Assembly (NCBI GenBank): GCA_030036985.1
Contig: JASHSD010000476.1
Coordinates: forward strand, 1-24,031
Direction of reading: 5' to 3'
Source: Bryobacteraceae bacterium
Lineage (GTDB): Bacteria; Acidobacteriota; Terriglobia; Bryobacterales; Bryobacteraceae
Length of the DNA: 24,031 nt
The notes under the pieces are model-generated. The model was given only the letters and a program-made list of their open reading frames with translations. It did no database searches and was not told the origin of the DNA. Below, one piece after another: positions 7,075 through 14,660 of this stretch. A program made the translations under genes and the position numbers. How positions within the stretch are numbered: position 1 is the stretch's first letter; each line of letters starts with the position of its first letter.

Positions 7075-8482
7075 TTTGTTGGGTGTTGGTGGCGCCGGTG
7101 TACTGAGCAAAGAGACCTGTGACGAAGCTGACCTGGGTCTCCATTTCGGCGATCGTCGTATCGGCCGCGGAAATCTGCGCTGTCAGGTTCGTCTGCAGCT
7201 GATTCACCGTATCCTGCTCGTTGGTGATGGTCGTCTGCTGCGCCGTGATCTGATTGGCCACGGAGTTCTCCTGGACCTTCAGAATTCCGGTGTTCGTATT
7301 CTCGACGCTGTTCATAAGATTCGTGGCCGACTCAAGGAAGCCGCCCGTGGTCGAACTCCCCAGCATGGAAAGGAATGCGGAAGGATCCGCATCGGCGGCC
7401 GCGGTGAAGGCCGACGTATCGACCGACATCTGACCGGTCTCATCGAGCGTCACCCCGAAGTTCGCCAGGGAATCCTCCGCCGATCCGTTGCTGTAGGTGC
7501 CGAGTTGGTTGAGCACGTTGGTGAGCCCCTGCACCACGTCGCTTCCTTCCAGCGCCCCTCCGTTCTGGCCGAAATACTGGCTCATGGAGTCGACTGCGGC
7601 GTTGTAGGATCCGGCGAAGGAACTGAAAGCCGAAGCAAGGTTCGCAAAGTTGTCGCTGACTGTAATCGTCGTCGAGTCGCCCGCCGCGCTCTGGGCCAGA
7701 AGATTGACGGTCAATCCCGGAGAAAGAGTGATCGTCCGGGTGTCGCTCGTGACGGGTGTCGAGACGCCGTCCACCTGATAACTGGCGAGCGACCCCGGCG
7801 TCGATGTCGAAATCAGGTCGTTGCCCGAGGAATCGGTCAGGTCAATCGCGCCGCTCCCCAAGTTGACAGCCTGGAGAGAGAGCCGATAATCCGGCGAACT
7901 GCCGGAACCCACGTTCACAAGCGTCGCCTGCACCTGACTGCCGGCCTGGGCGTTAATCGCCGTAACCAGATCCTGCAATGAGCCCGACGCGGCTGTAATC
8001 GCGGTGTCGACGCCGCCTACGCTCAGGGTATACGTTGTATCGGAGCTGATTCCCTGCGACGTCGGATCGCTCACCGGCGTGGAGCCGGCGTCGCTCAACG
8101 CGGTTGAATAAGCGCCCAGGCTGTCGACGGAGATTGTATAGGTTCCGGCCGAGGCCCCGGCTCCCACCGTCGCGCTGACCGTAGAGTCGGACGTACTGGC
8201 AGAGAGCAGGCCCGTCGTGGCCGCACTCTGGAGAGACTGGACTGACTCCTGAAGGGTCGTGAAGACCGAGTCGAGGCCTTCCAGATCCGATTGCGTGGTT
8301 TCGAGGCTGCTCAGAGTCGCTTCGTCCTGATCCAACGGCAGCGAGGCAATCCCCACGGCCCTGGACAGAACCTGCTGCAGGCTGGCGGCGTAGTTGCTGA
8401 CGCCGGTAAAGGTCGGCGGCGCAAGAAGAGATGCCGTCGACTGCGTCGATGACGAAGAAAGAGATGTCGAAGACGTTGCCAT
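7055..8482 (-). CDS. fliD: Flagellar filament cap protein FliD
   Basis: 475 aa from the ATG at 8482. An upstream TTG at 8494 would fall closer to the terminator hairpin. The N-terminal region (FTGVSNYAASLQQVLSRAVGIASLPLDQDEATLSSLETTQSDLEGLDSVFTTLQESVQSL) matches FliD_N. The C-terminal FliD_C ends in a coiled coil (QITAQQTTITNEQDTVNQLQTNLTAQISAADTTIAEMETQVSFVTGLFAQ). FliD caps the filament and guides flagellin folding. The gene is Ser/Thr/Ala-rich like the other secreted filament proteins here. No Shine-Dalgarno precedes it. Instead, the fliC terminator hairpin ends about 15 bases upstream. Confidence 0.95.
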   Translation of the reverse strand: MATSSTSLSSSSTQSTASLLAPPTFTGVSNYAASLQQVLSRAVGIASLPLDQDEATLSSLETTQSDLEGLDSVFTTLQESVQSLQSAATTGLLSASTSDSTVSATVGAGASAGTYTISVDSLGAYSTALSDAGSTPVSDPTSQGISSDTTYTLSVGGVDTAITAASGSLQDLVTAINAQAGSQVQATLVNVGSGSSPDYRLSLQAVNLGSGAIDLTDSSGNDLISTSTPGSLASYQVDGVSTPVTSDTRTITLSPGLTVNLLAQSAAGDSTTITVSDNFANLASAFSSFAGSYNAAVDSMSQYFGQNGGALEGSDVVQGLTNVLNQLGTYSNGSAEDSLANFGVTLDETGQMSVDTSAFTAAADADPSAFLSMLGSSTTGGFLESATNLMNSVENTNTGILKVQENSVANQITAQQTTITNEQDTVNQLQTNLTAQISAADTTIAEMETQVSFVTGLFAQYTGATNTQQNGLATL

Positions 8483-8497
8483 AAAACGAAACAAGAA

Positions 8498-8527
8498 CGG
8501 GCCGCGGATTTTTGAGGCCGCGGCCCG
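8498..8527 (-). terminator. Intrinsic terminator after fliC
   Basis: On the minus strand a 10-bp perfect stem (CGGGCCGCGG / CCGCGGCCCG) encloses a 10-base loop and is followed by TTCTTGTTTCGTTTT. It begins 16 bases after the fliC stop, and its T-rich tail runs straight into the fliD start codon (8482). The arrangement should limit fliD expression to read-through of the abundant fliC transcript, unless fliD has its own promoter. Confidence 0.8.
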
Positions 8528-8543
8528 CGCTTAACCTGAATCT

Positions 8544-10148
8544 CTACGCGTTCTTCAGAAGCGTAAGAAGCGCCTGGGGAGACTGGTTCGCCTGCGCCAA
8601 TGCCGCCAGCGAAGACTGCTGCAGAACCTGTGCCTTTGTCAGATTCGCCGCCTCCTGGGCGATGTTGGCGTCCTTGATTCCCGACTCCGCGGCGGAGAAG
8701 TTGGTGATCTGCGAATTCGCCAGATTGATCGCGTAATTCAGCGTGTTTTCGCCCGCTCCGACGACACCTTGCGTGAGGCCCAAGTCGCTGATCGCCTGCG
8801 TCAGCGCGGCGAGAGCGTTGATGGCGTTACCAGTATCCGAGGCGCTGGCGCTCGGCGCCGTCACCGTAATGGCTCCCAAAGCCGAATCCGCCGTGGTGTT
8901 GGCCGCCCCGGTAAACAGGTTGCCGGCGCCGGTGTCTCCGGCGTTCGCCGTCAGGCTGATATTGAACGACGAAGCGCTTTGAAACGAGATGCCGGTCCCG
9001 CTGACGTCCTGCACCGCGCTGATTCCCGTGCCGGCAAGCGCGCTGTTCAGGGTCTGTATTGCCTGTTGCAGGGTGGTGGCGTTTCCGTTGCCGTCGTTGG
9101 CGGCTCCGGAGAGGGTCACGTTTGTTGTCCCGCTGGCATTCTGGATGGCGATGGTTTCCGATCCCGCGCCGCCGGCCGTGAAACCGACAAAGGCTCCGCC
9201 CGGAGCGCCCGCAGCGTTGTCGGACGTTGCGCTGTCGACAGTGTAGTTGGAGGTGTTGGTGGCAGTCGAAGTGGTCGTCGCCGCCACGGAGGCGGCATCG
9301 GTGCCATCGCCGAGGGTCGAGGCATTCGACAGGGTAAATGCCGTATTGCCGCCGAACTCGAGAGTTCCATCGTTTGCGATGGAAGCGTTAATGCCATACT
9401 GGGCCAACTGAGTGTTCAACTGGTCAACCACGTCCGCCCCCGTTATTCCGTCCGTGCTGCCGTTGACAACAGCGTTTACCGTCGTGTCCCCCGTGGAAGT
9501 GGCGATATTGAAGGCGAAGGTCTGACCTGCGGTCGCACTGCCGGAAAGAAAGGTGACCGCCGTGTTATTGAGATTGACGTTGTTTCCGGTCAGCTCGGTC
9601 CCGCCGCCCGCCACGCTGGTGTCGGCGATCCCGAGCGCCGTCGTATCCACGGCGTTGTTCGCGCCGCTCAAATCGACCGAAACCTGCGAATCGGCCTCAT
9701 TATCGCCGCCGCCGATATAGGTGACCAGATCCGCGTTATTGGCTCCCCCGGTATTCAACCCGATACTCGCCGCCTGGCGGTTGATTTCGGTCAGCAGCCC
9801 CTGATACTCCTGATTGACCGTCGCCCGGTTGCCCGCGAAGGTCGAGGACGCCGATTCCGTCGCCAGAGTCTGCAGCCGGTTCAGGATGGTCGAGATGTTG
9901 CTGATGCCGCCGTCGGCGATCTGGAGCGTGCTGAGCGAGTTGTTCGCATTGAGCACGCCCTGGGTCAGAGTGGCGACCGTTCCCGCGTACTGGTTGGCGG
10001 TGGCCAGACCGGCCGCGTCATCGCCGGACTGGTTGATCCGGTAACCCGAGGATAACTGCTCGATCGTGTTGTTCAGGAAATTATTGTTGATGTTGATAAA
10101 ATTCTGCGCTTCGAGGGAGGCGACGTTGGTTTGAATCGAATTCGACAT
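8544..10148 (-). CDS. fliC: Flagellin
   Basis: 534 aa from the ATG at 10148, which has a clear Shine-Dalgarno (AAGGA, 7 bases upstream). An upstream in-frame ATG at 10184 has none. The N-terminal D0/D1 helix reads LEAQNFININNNFLNNTIEQLSSGYRINQSGDDAAGLATANQ, and the C-terminal D0 reads ANSQITNFSAAESGIKDANIAQEAANLTKAQVLQQSSLAALAQANQSPQALLTLL. The central 250 residues are Thr/Gly/Asn/Ala-rich, lacking Cys, and form the variable surface domains. It polymerises into the filament. It has its own sigma-28 promoter (10282-10308), a leader with GGA motifs, and a strong terminator downstream. Confidence 0.97.
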   Translation of the reverse strand: MSNSIQTNVASLEAQNFININNNFLNNTIEQLSSGYRINQSGDDAAGLATANQYAGTVATLTQGVLNANNSLSTLQIADGGISNISTILNRLQTLATESASSTFAGNRATVNQEYQGLLTEINRQAASIGLNTGGANNADLVTYIGGGDNEADSQVSVDLSGANNAVDTTALGIADTSVAGGGTELTGNNVNLNNTAVTFLSGSATAGQTFAFNIATSTGDTTVNAVVNGSTDGITGADVVDQLNTQLAQYGINASIANDGTLEFGGNTAFTLSNASTLGDGTDAASVAATTTSTATNTSNYTVDSATSDNAAGAPGGAFVGFTAGGAGSETIAIQNASGTTNVTLSGAANDGNGNATTLQQAIQTLNSALAGTGISAVQDVSGTGISFQSASSFNISLTANAGDTGAGNLFTGAANTTADSALGAITVTAPSASASDTGNAINALAALTQAISDLGLTQGVVGAGENTLNYAINLANSQITNFSAAESGIKDANIAQEAANLTKAQVLQQSSLAALAQANQSPQALLTLLKNA

Positions 10149-10275
10149 TACCAATTCCTTAGCCTGATACGTACCCGGCGTCATGCCGGGCCCGGGTTCT
10201 CCCCTGTTCCTGACCGCGCAACGGAGTTACCGCTCGCGTGTTCATCCTCATTCGGGATGCCCGCTGTACCCGCTG
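10149..10275 (-). promoter_or_regulatory. fliC 5' leader with candidate CsrA-binding GGA motifs
   Basis: The predicted fliC transcript starts near 10274, giving a leader of about 125 bases. It contains four GGA trinucleotides at + coordinates 10245-10247, 10208-10210, 10200-10202 and 10156-10158. The last is the Shine-Dalgarno itself (AAGGAA). A small hairpin (CCCGGC / GCCGGG, 10174-10190, loop of five) lies between the two clusters, with an alternative pairing at 10173-10178/10192-10197. CsrA typically binds two GGA sites, one over the ribosome site, and csrA and fliW are directly upstream. CsrA control is inferred. Confidence 0.5.
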
Positions 10276-10541
10276 CATAACTTATCGGCATCCGGCCCCG
10301 AATCTTTAGCCCGGATGGAATTCAGAAACTGCTCCAATTCCGGCGGACGCGGACTTTCCAGAAGCGCCGCGGCGTTCTGATTCTCCAGTGCGACCCGAAT
10401 GGTTTCGCGGCGCATCACGTGCACCGAGCGCGGCGCCCGCACTCCCAGCTTGACCCGCGACCGCGAAATCTCGATGACCTCGATTTCAATGTCCGGGCCG
10501 ATCGTGATTGCCTCTCCGACGCGACGCCGCAGCACTAGCAT
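10248..10541 (-). CDS. csrA: Translational regulator CsrA
   Basis: 97 aa from ATG 10541. A start at 10553 would add MGTP. MLVLRRRVGEAITIGPDIEIEVIEISRSRVKLGVRAPRSVHVMRRE is the classic CsrA beta-barrel, with the RNA-contacting basic residues at both ends (LVLRRR and APRSVHVMR). Most CsrA proteins are 60-75 aa; this one has a C-terminal extension of about 30 residues (PPELEQFLNSIRAKDSGPDADKLCSGY...) whose codons also hold the fliC promoter. The start overlaps the fliW stop (ATGCTAG), so the antagonist FliW and CsrA are made together. It is predicted to repress fliC translation. Confidence 0.95.
   Translation of the reverse strand: MLVLRRRVGEAITIGPDIEIEVIEISRSRVKLGVRAPRSVHVMRRETIRVALENQNAAALLESPRPPELEQFLNSIRAKDSGPDADKLCSGYSGHPE
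10282..10308 (-). promoter_or_regulatory. Sigma-28 (FliA) promoter of fliC
   Basis: The minus strand reads TAAA (10308-10305), a 15-base spacer (10304-10290), then GCCGATAA (10289-10282). This is an exact match to the sigma-28 consensus in both boxes and spacing. It lies 134 bases before the fliC start codon and entirely inside the csrA coding sequence, 32 bases before the csrA stop. Confidence 0.9.
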
Positions 10542-11023
10542 CGGCGTTCCCATCGGCCGTTCTCTTCCAGCCGGAAATGCCCGGCCTGGTCGTGGGCGGA
10601 GACGCATTGCAGAGCCCGCGCATTGTGCAGATTGACGACGACGGGGGCATTCAGGTTCGCCCGCACGCCGTCGCCGCACCGGATGAGCAACGCCAGACAA
10701 AGAACGTCGACGCCGATCTCCGGGACGCCGTCCTCAGGCAACTCCAGCGCGGCGCGCTCGTCCTCAGACAGGTCGAGCCGAAAACCGGAATCGATCACGA
10801 ATACCGGCAGCGAGGCGAAACAGACCTCGGGAGTCGTCAGACTCTGCAGGTAGACCAACGGCCTCTGCGAGGGAATCTCGACGGGGAGCATGCGGTGCTC
10901 GTTCTCGAATCCGGGCAGGCCGGAGGGAAAGAACAGTTCGGCTCCGGGCCTGTATTCGATTTCCCCCAGCCAGCGCGTGTGCAGCACAGCGGGCACGGGC
11001 GTACCCTCGATTGCCGCGGTCAT
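10535..11023 (-). CDS. fliW: Flagellar assembly factor FliW
   Basis: 162 aa from ATG 11023. The start overlaps the fliM stop (ATGA) and excludes a long upstream extension that is only antisense-type sequence. Family features are visible: FFPSGLPGFENEHRMLPVEIPSQRPLVYLQSLTTPEVCFASLPVFVID (G-L-PGFE and LQS motifs), then EDGVPEIGVDVLCLALL and NLNAPVVVNLHNARALQCV. FliW binds newly made flagellin and CsrA in turn, releasing CsrA inhibition when flagellin is low. It ends RWERRC and overlaps csrA by seven bases. Confidence 0.94.
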   Translation of the reverse strand: MTAAIEGTPVPAVLHTRWLGEIEYRPGAELFFPSGLPGFENEHRMLPVEIPSQRPLVYLQSLTTPEVCFASLPVFVIDSGFRLDLSEDERAALELPEDGVPEIGVDVLCLALLIRCGDGVRANLNAPVVVNLHNARALQCVSAHDQAGHFRLEENGRWERRC

Positions 11024-11988
11024 GCCGCCGGCTCGCTGACGCGTTCGGTAATCCGGAACGCGGTGCGCCGCCCCGCGTTCACGATTTCTCCCAGGTAGCG
11101 GGTCTGTCCGTTCAGCAGAAGGTCGAGCGGACGAGCGGCGGGAAACTCGAGGCTCAGCACGTCGCCTTCCTCGAGATTCATCAGGTCCCGCAGCAGAAGT
11201 TGCGGACCCGCGAGCAGCACTTCCGACGCCAGATCGGAATACCGGATGAGATTCAGGACGCGCGACTGCTCCTGATCGGTGGATGCACTCTTGCGCAAAG
11301 TCCACTGCTGATCGAACTTCTGACGCATCATCTTGATGATGATCGACGGCATCGCGATATTCATCATGCCGATCGAATCGCCGATGCGGATCTCGATGGC
11401 GACGGCGACAACGGCCTCGCTGGGCGCCAGAATCTGCAGGAACTGGGGCTCCGTTTCAATGTTTTCAATGGTGAAATCGATGGGCGTGACGAGGGTCCAG
11501 GCCTCGTGCAGGTCCCGCAGAATCAGGCGCAGCAGACCGTCGAGCAGAACCTGTTCGATTTCGGTGATTTCCCGCTGGGCGCTGAACTGGAGCTTGCCGT
11601 CGCCGCCCAGCAGTATCTCCAAAATGGGAAAGATCAGCGACGAGTTCAGTTCGAGGACCGCGTTCCCGTCATAAGGCTTCAGCCCCAGGGACGCAATGCA
11701 GGTGGGCGACGGCAGGCATTCGAGAAATTCCGAGTACGAAAGCTGCTCGACGCTGACCAGATTGACGATGAGATACGACCTCAGGTATGCCGAGAGGCTT
11801 GATACCAGATTGCGCACGAAGTTATCGTGCAGCTGATGGATGGCGCGCAATTGGGATTTGGCGATCCGGTCCGGGCGGCGGAAATCGAACAGCGTGGCCC
11901 TTTTGGAACCCGCGCGATCGGCCGGCCGGCCCTGCGTATTCTGGAAAACCTCATCGATTTCCTGTTGGCTTAACTGTCTGCTGGCCAT
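11020..11988 (-). CDS. fliM: Flagellar motor switch protein FliM
   Basis: 322 aa. The N-terminus carries the CheY-P binding peptide (LSQQEIDEVF, compare LSQxEIDALL). The middle CheC-like domain starts LRAIHQLHDNFVRNLVSSLSAYLRS and contains the signature GDSIGMMNIAMPSIIIKMM. The C-terminal SpoA domain includes LLAGPQLLLRDLMNLEEGDVLSLEF. FliM forms the C-ring wall and passes CheY-P binding on to FliG. It follows flgL by six bases and is coupled to fliW by ATGA. Its place between hook-junction genes and fliW, away from fliN, is notable. Confidence 0.95.
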   Translation of the reverse strand: MASRQLSQQEIDEVFQNTQGRPADRAGSKRATLFDFRRPDRIAKSQLRAIHQLHDNFVRNLVSSLSAYLRSYLIVNLVSVEQLSYSEFLECLPSPTCIASLGLKPYDGNAVLELNSSLIFPILEILLGGDGKLQFSAQREITEIEQVLLDGLLRLILRDLHEAWTLVTPIDFTIENIETEPQFLQILAPSEAVVAVAIEIRIGDSIGMMNIAMPSIIIKMMRQKFDQQWTLRKSASTDQEQSRVLNLIRYSDLASEVLLAGPQLLLRDLMNLEEGDVLSLEFPAARPLDLLLNGQTRYLGEIVNAGRRTAFRITERVSEPAA

Positions 11989-11994
11989 TCCTCA

Positions 11995-12921
11995 TCACCC
12001 CAGATAATCGAACAAAGTCTTGGTGGACATTTCAGCTTCGGCGCCCATGGCGGCCGACTGGTCTGTCTGTTCCTGCGTCAGGTCGGTGGCGGCCTGCGCC
12101 ATATTGGTGTCGCGGATATCGCCGATTTGGACCTGCAGCGAGGTGATCTGATCGGCTGCTTTCGACTGCTCGCTGGTCAGAAGCTGCTCCGCTGTACCGT
12201 AATAGGCCTGCTGAGTGTTGACGTACGCCGAAGCGCTCTGGAGCGAGGTCAGAGCCGAGGCGACGCCGGACTGATCGTTCGCCTGCAAGGCTGTGTAGAG
12301 CGATTCGAGCGCGGCGAAAGCGTTCGCGGCGGTGGGATTTCCCGTATCGTCCGTCGGGTCGAAGATCTGCTGGGCCGTCAGCGGCTGGTACACCGTTTCG
12401 CCCTGCGTGTTGACAATCGTCCTCGTCGACGTCTGCGTCGTGAGCGCGTCGACCCCTGTCGTCAGGTTGGTGGCGTCGAACTGATAAGGCTGCGACCCCT
12501 CATCGCCGCCGAAAATAGCGTTACCGTTGATGGTGGTATTGGCGATCGAGACCATCTGCTGCTGAATGCTCTGGATCTGCGCCGCAAGGGTCTGAGCCGC
12601 CGTGGCCGTGGTGTCGGAGTTCGCTCCCTCGCTCGCCAGGGTTTCGGCGCTCTGCAGCAGCGTAATGCTTTGTCCGATGGCCTGATCGGCGGTCGTGGCT
12701 TCCGTCTGCACGTTGGCGAGATTGCTCTGATAAGCCTGCACCGCCGCCAGGGTGGACCCCAACTCGACGAGCTCCGGCGTCTGCGACGGCGAATCCGCCG
12801 CATTGTTGATCTGATAGCCGGACGAGAGTTCCTCCTCCGTCTGCGTTTCCTCCTGCTGCAGATTGGCGACGCCGTTGAGGAACCAGGCGGTGCCGGTTGT
12901 GGCGGAGCCGATGGGTGTCAT
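11995..12921 (-). CDS. flgL: Hook-filament junction protein FlgL (HAP3)
   Basis: 308 aa from ATG 12921. A TTG at 12933 is possible but less likely. The flagellin-like N-terminal helix is NGVANLQQEETQTEEELSSGYQINNAADSPSQTPELVEL, and the C-terminus QIGDIRDTNMAQAATDLTQEQTDQSAAMGAEAEMSTKTLFDYLG is the FlgL D0/D1 pattern. It connects the hook to the filament together with FlgK. Placed directly after flgK and before fliM. No Shine-Dalgarno is obvious. Confidence 0.93.
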   Translation of the reverse strand: MTPIGSATTGTAWFLNGVANLQQEETQTEEELSSGYQINNAADSPSQTPELVELGSTLAAVQAYQSNLANVQTEATTADQAIGQSITLLQSAETLASEGANSDTTATAAQTLAAQIQSIQQQMVSIANTTINGNAIFGGDEGSQPYQFDATNLTTGVDALTTQTSTRTIVNTQGETVYQPLTAQQIFDPTDDTGNPTAANAFAALESLYTALQANDQSGVASALTSLQSASAYVNTQQAYYGTAEQLLTSEQSKAADQITSLQVQIGDIRDTNMAQAATDLTQEQTDQSAAMGAEAEMSTKTLFDYLG

Positions 12922-12948
12922 AGTTGTTTTCAACCGTGGGCATCGCGA

Positions 12949-14349
12949 TTATCCCGTCGACGGGACGACCATGTTCACCACGTCCTCCGTGAGCTGGTTG
13001 AGAATCGAGACCACCTGAGAATTGGCGTCGTAGGTGCGCTGGTACGCGGTGATGTCGGCGGCCTCCTGATCGAGCGAAACCCCGCTCTGCTGCTGTTGTG
13101 TGGCCTGCGCAGTCGTGAGCGTTGTCTGGTCGGCCGTCGAGGCCGTGTTCGCGTCGGAAAGCTGCTGACCGACCGACGCCGCGATGTTGGCGAAATATGT
13201 TTCCGCGGAGACCCCGTCGATCTCATCGGCGGGCTCCGTGGAGCCGGGCAACGCGGCCAAGGCGTTGGCCACGCCGTTCGATTCGGCATTCGTCCCCGTG
13301 GATCCCACGGCCAGCTGATCGGCCGTCACGCCGGGAGCGAGCGCCAGCGTGGCGGCGGCATTCGTCGGATCGGCCGTATCCCAGGTGAATATCGGCGCCC
13401 CCGCCGCGCCGCTCGACGTGACGCCCGCTGAAACCAGGGAGTTCACCTGCGAGGCAAATCCGGCGGCGAGCGTATTCAGAGTTCCGGGATTGTCGCCGGA
13501 ACCGAGCAACTGATCGATCGTGTTGTTCTGCGTGTTGAGAAGCCCGCCCAATTGGCCCGAGAACGACGCGGGCGAATCGCCTCCCGCCGACGATGAAATC
13601 TGCGATCCGGGCGCGGCGGCGGTATTGGCGGAAAGCGTGTATGCCTGATCGCCGATCACCAGAGGCAACTGACCGCCGGCGAGCACCGACACGGTCCCGT
13701 TCGCGGCGGTCGTGACGGTGACATCGACTAACGATGAAAGCTGGTTGAGGTCCGAACGCAGGTTGGCGTCGGTCGCGGGGTTGGGTTCGGTGGAGGCGGC
13801 CGTTTGCGCATTCAGCTGAGCGATGTTGGCCGCGAGAGCGTTAATCTGCGTGGTGGTGCTCTGGACCGCGGAAGCAATCTGCGTGCTCTGGCTGTTGAGG
13901 TTCGCGACGACGCTTTGAAATGCCGAAGCCACATTTCCCGCCGCGCTCAGCGCCGAAGCCTGAAGCGTGGAATCGCCGGGTGTAACGGCAAGATTCGAGA
14001 ACGCCGTGCTGAACTGCTGTAGAGCGGCGAGGATTCCCGACGTCCCCGTGATATCGAAGAGCTGGTTGATCGGGGAGAGTTGCGAGGCTTCGGTCTGATC
14101 TTGGGAGGCTTGGGAAGTCGCGCTCCTGACCACGGCGTCGGTGAACGCGTTGCCGGTCGAGCTTACGGTGACCAGATCGCCGGAGCTGCTGCCCGAGCCC
14201 GAAGGGTCGATGGCATTGATCGACACGTTCTGCGACACGTAGCCGGGCGTCGAAGCGTTCGCGATGTTGTCCTGCGCGACTCCGAGCGCCTGCGTCAGCG
14301 CGTCCAGCGCGGTGGTGGCGGTGTTCAGCGACGTGAAAAGTCCGCCCAT
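12949..14349 (-). CDS. flgK: Hook-filament junction protein FlgK (HAP1)
   Basis: 466 aa, shorter than the roughly 550 of enterobacteria. The rod/hook motif TALDALTQALGVAQDNIANASTPGYVSQNV is at the N-terminus, followed by the FlgK middle (LSPINQLFDITGTSGILAALQQFSTAFSNLAVTPGDSTLQASALSAAGNVASAFQ). The C-terminus QEAADITAYQRTYDANSQVVSILNQLTEDVVNMV is diagnostic. The missing length is mostly in the variable central domain. A good Shine-Dalgarno (AGGTGG, five bases before ATG) is present. It lies between flgM and flgL. Confidence 0.95.
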   Translation of the reverse strand: MGGLFTSLNTATTALDALTQALGVAQDNIANASTPGYVSQNVSINAIDPSGSGSSSGDLVTVSSTGNAFTDAVVRSATSQASQDQTEASQLSPINQLFDITGTSGILAALQQFSTAFSNLAVTPGDSTLQASALSAAGNVASAFQSVVANLNSQSTQIASAVQSTTTQINALAANIAQLNAQTAASTEPNPATDANLRSDLNQLSSLVDVTVTTAANGTVSVLAGGQLPLVIGDQAYTLSANTAAAPGSQISSSAGGDSPASFSGQLGGLLNTQNNTIDQLLGSGDNPGTLNTLAAGFASQVNSLVSAGVTSSGAAGAPIFTWDTADPTNAAATLALAPGVTADQLAVGSTGTNAESNGVANALAALPGSTEPADEIDGVSAETYFANIAASVGQQLSDANTASTADQTTLTTAQATQQQQSGVSLDQEAADITAYQRTYDANSQVVSILNQLTEDVVNMVVPSTG

Positions 14350-14383
14350 TTATCCACCTGCTGCCGAATCGGCTGCGACAGAA

Positions 14384-14656
14384 TCAGGATGTCGCATGGT
14401 TCACCATGGCTCCCGCGATGAGCGAGCTCGATAGGTTATAGGTTCCGCTTTGAACGGCGGAGGTGAGCTGCTGAATCCGCGCGGCGCGGTCGGCATTCAG
14501 GCTGTTCAGGGCGCTCGACGCTCCGGATATCTGAATGCTGTCCTGCGCGCCGAGGGCTCCGGATCCCGTTCGCCGCGAGTCCGCGTTCGATGCGCCGACG
14601 CCGCCGGTCTGGCCGATTTCGGTCCCGTTCAGAGCGGAATCCAGTTGCAGTCTCAT
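14384..14656 (-). CDS. flgM: Anti-sigma-28 factor FlgM
   Basis: 90 aa from ATG 14656, four bases after the stop of the short sigma gene. The N-terminal 45 residues are polar and disordered. The C-terminal half matches FlgM (NSLNADRAARIQQLTSAVQSGTYNLSSSLIAGAMVNH, compare RIxxIKxAIxxGxYxIDxxxIAxxIL). FlgM binds FliA until the hook-basal body is finished and is then exported. Its immediate neighbour is the region-3-less sigma factor rather than the full-length FliA at 22005-22760, so its true partner is open. Flagellin-type genes follow in the same operon. Confidence 0.88.
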   Translation of the reverse strand: MRLQLDSALNGTEIGQTGGVGASNADSRRTGSGALGAQDSIQISGASSALNSLNADRAARIQQLTSAVQSGTYNLSSSLIAGAMVNHATS

Positions 14657-14660
14657 AGCG

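Noticed and set aside
7863..7889. Antisense sigma-28-like site in fliD (TTGA-N15-GCCGATAA on the plus strand)
   Set aside because: The -10 box matches but the -35 is poor, the site encodes ordinary fliD codons, and no gene follows on the plus strand.
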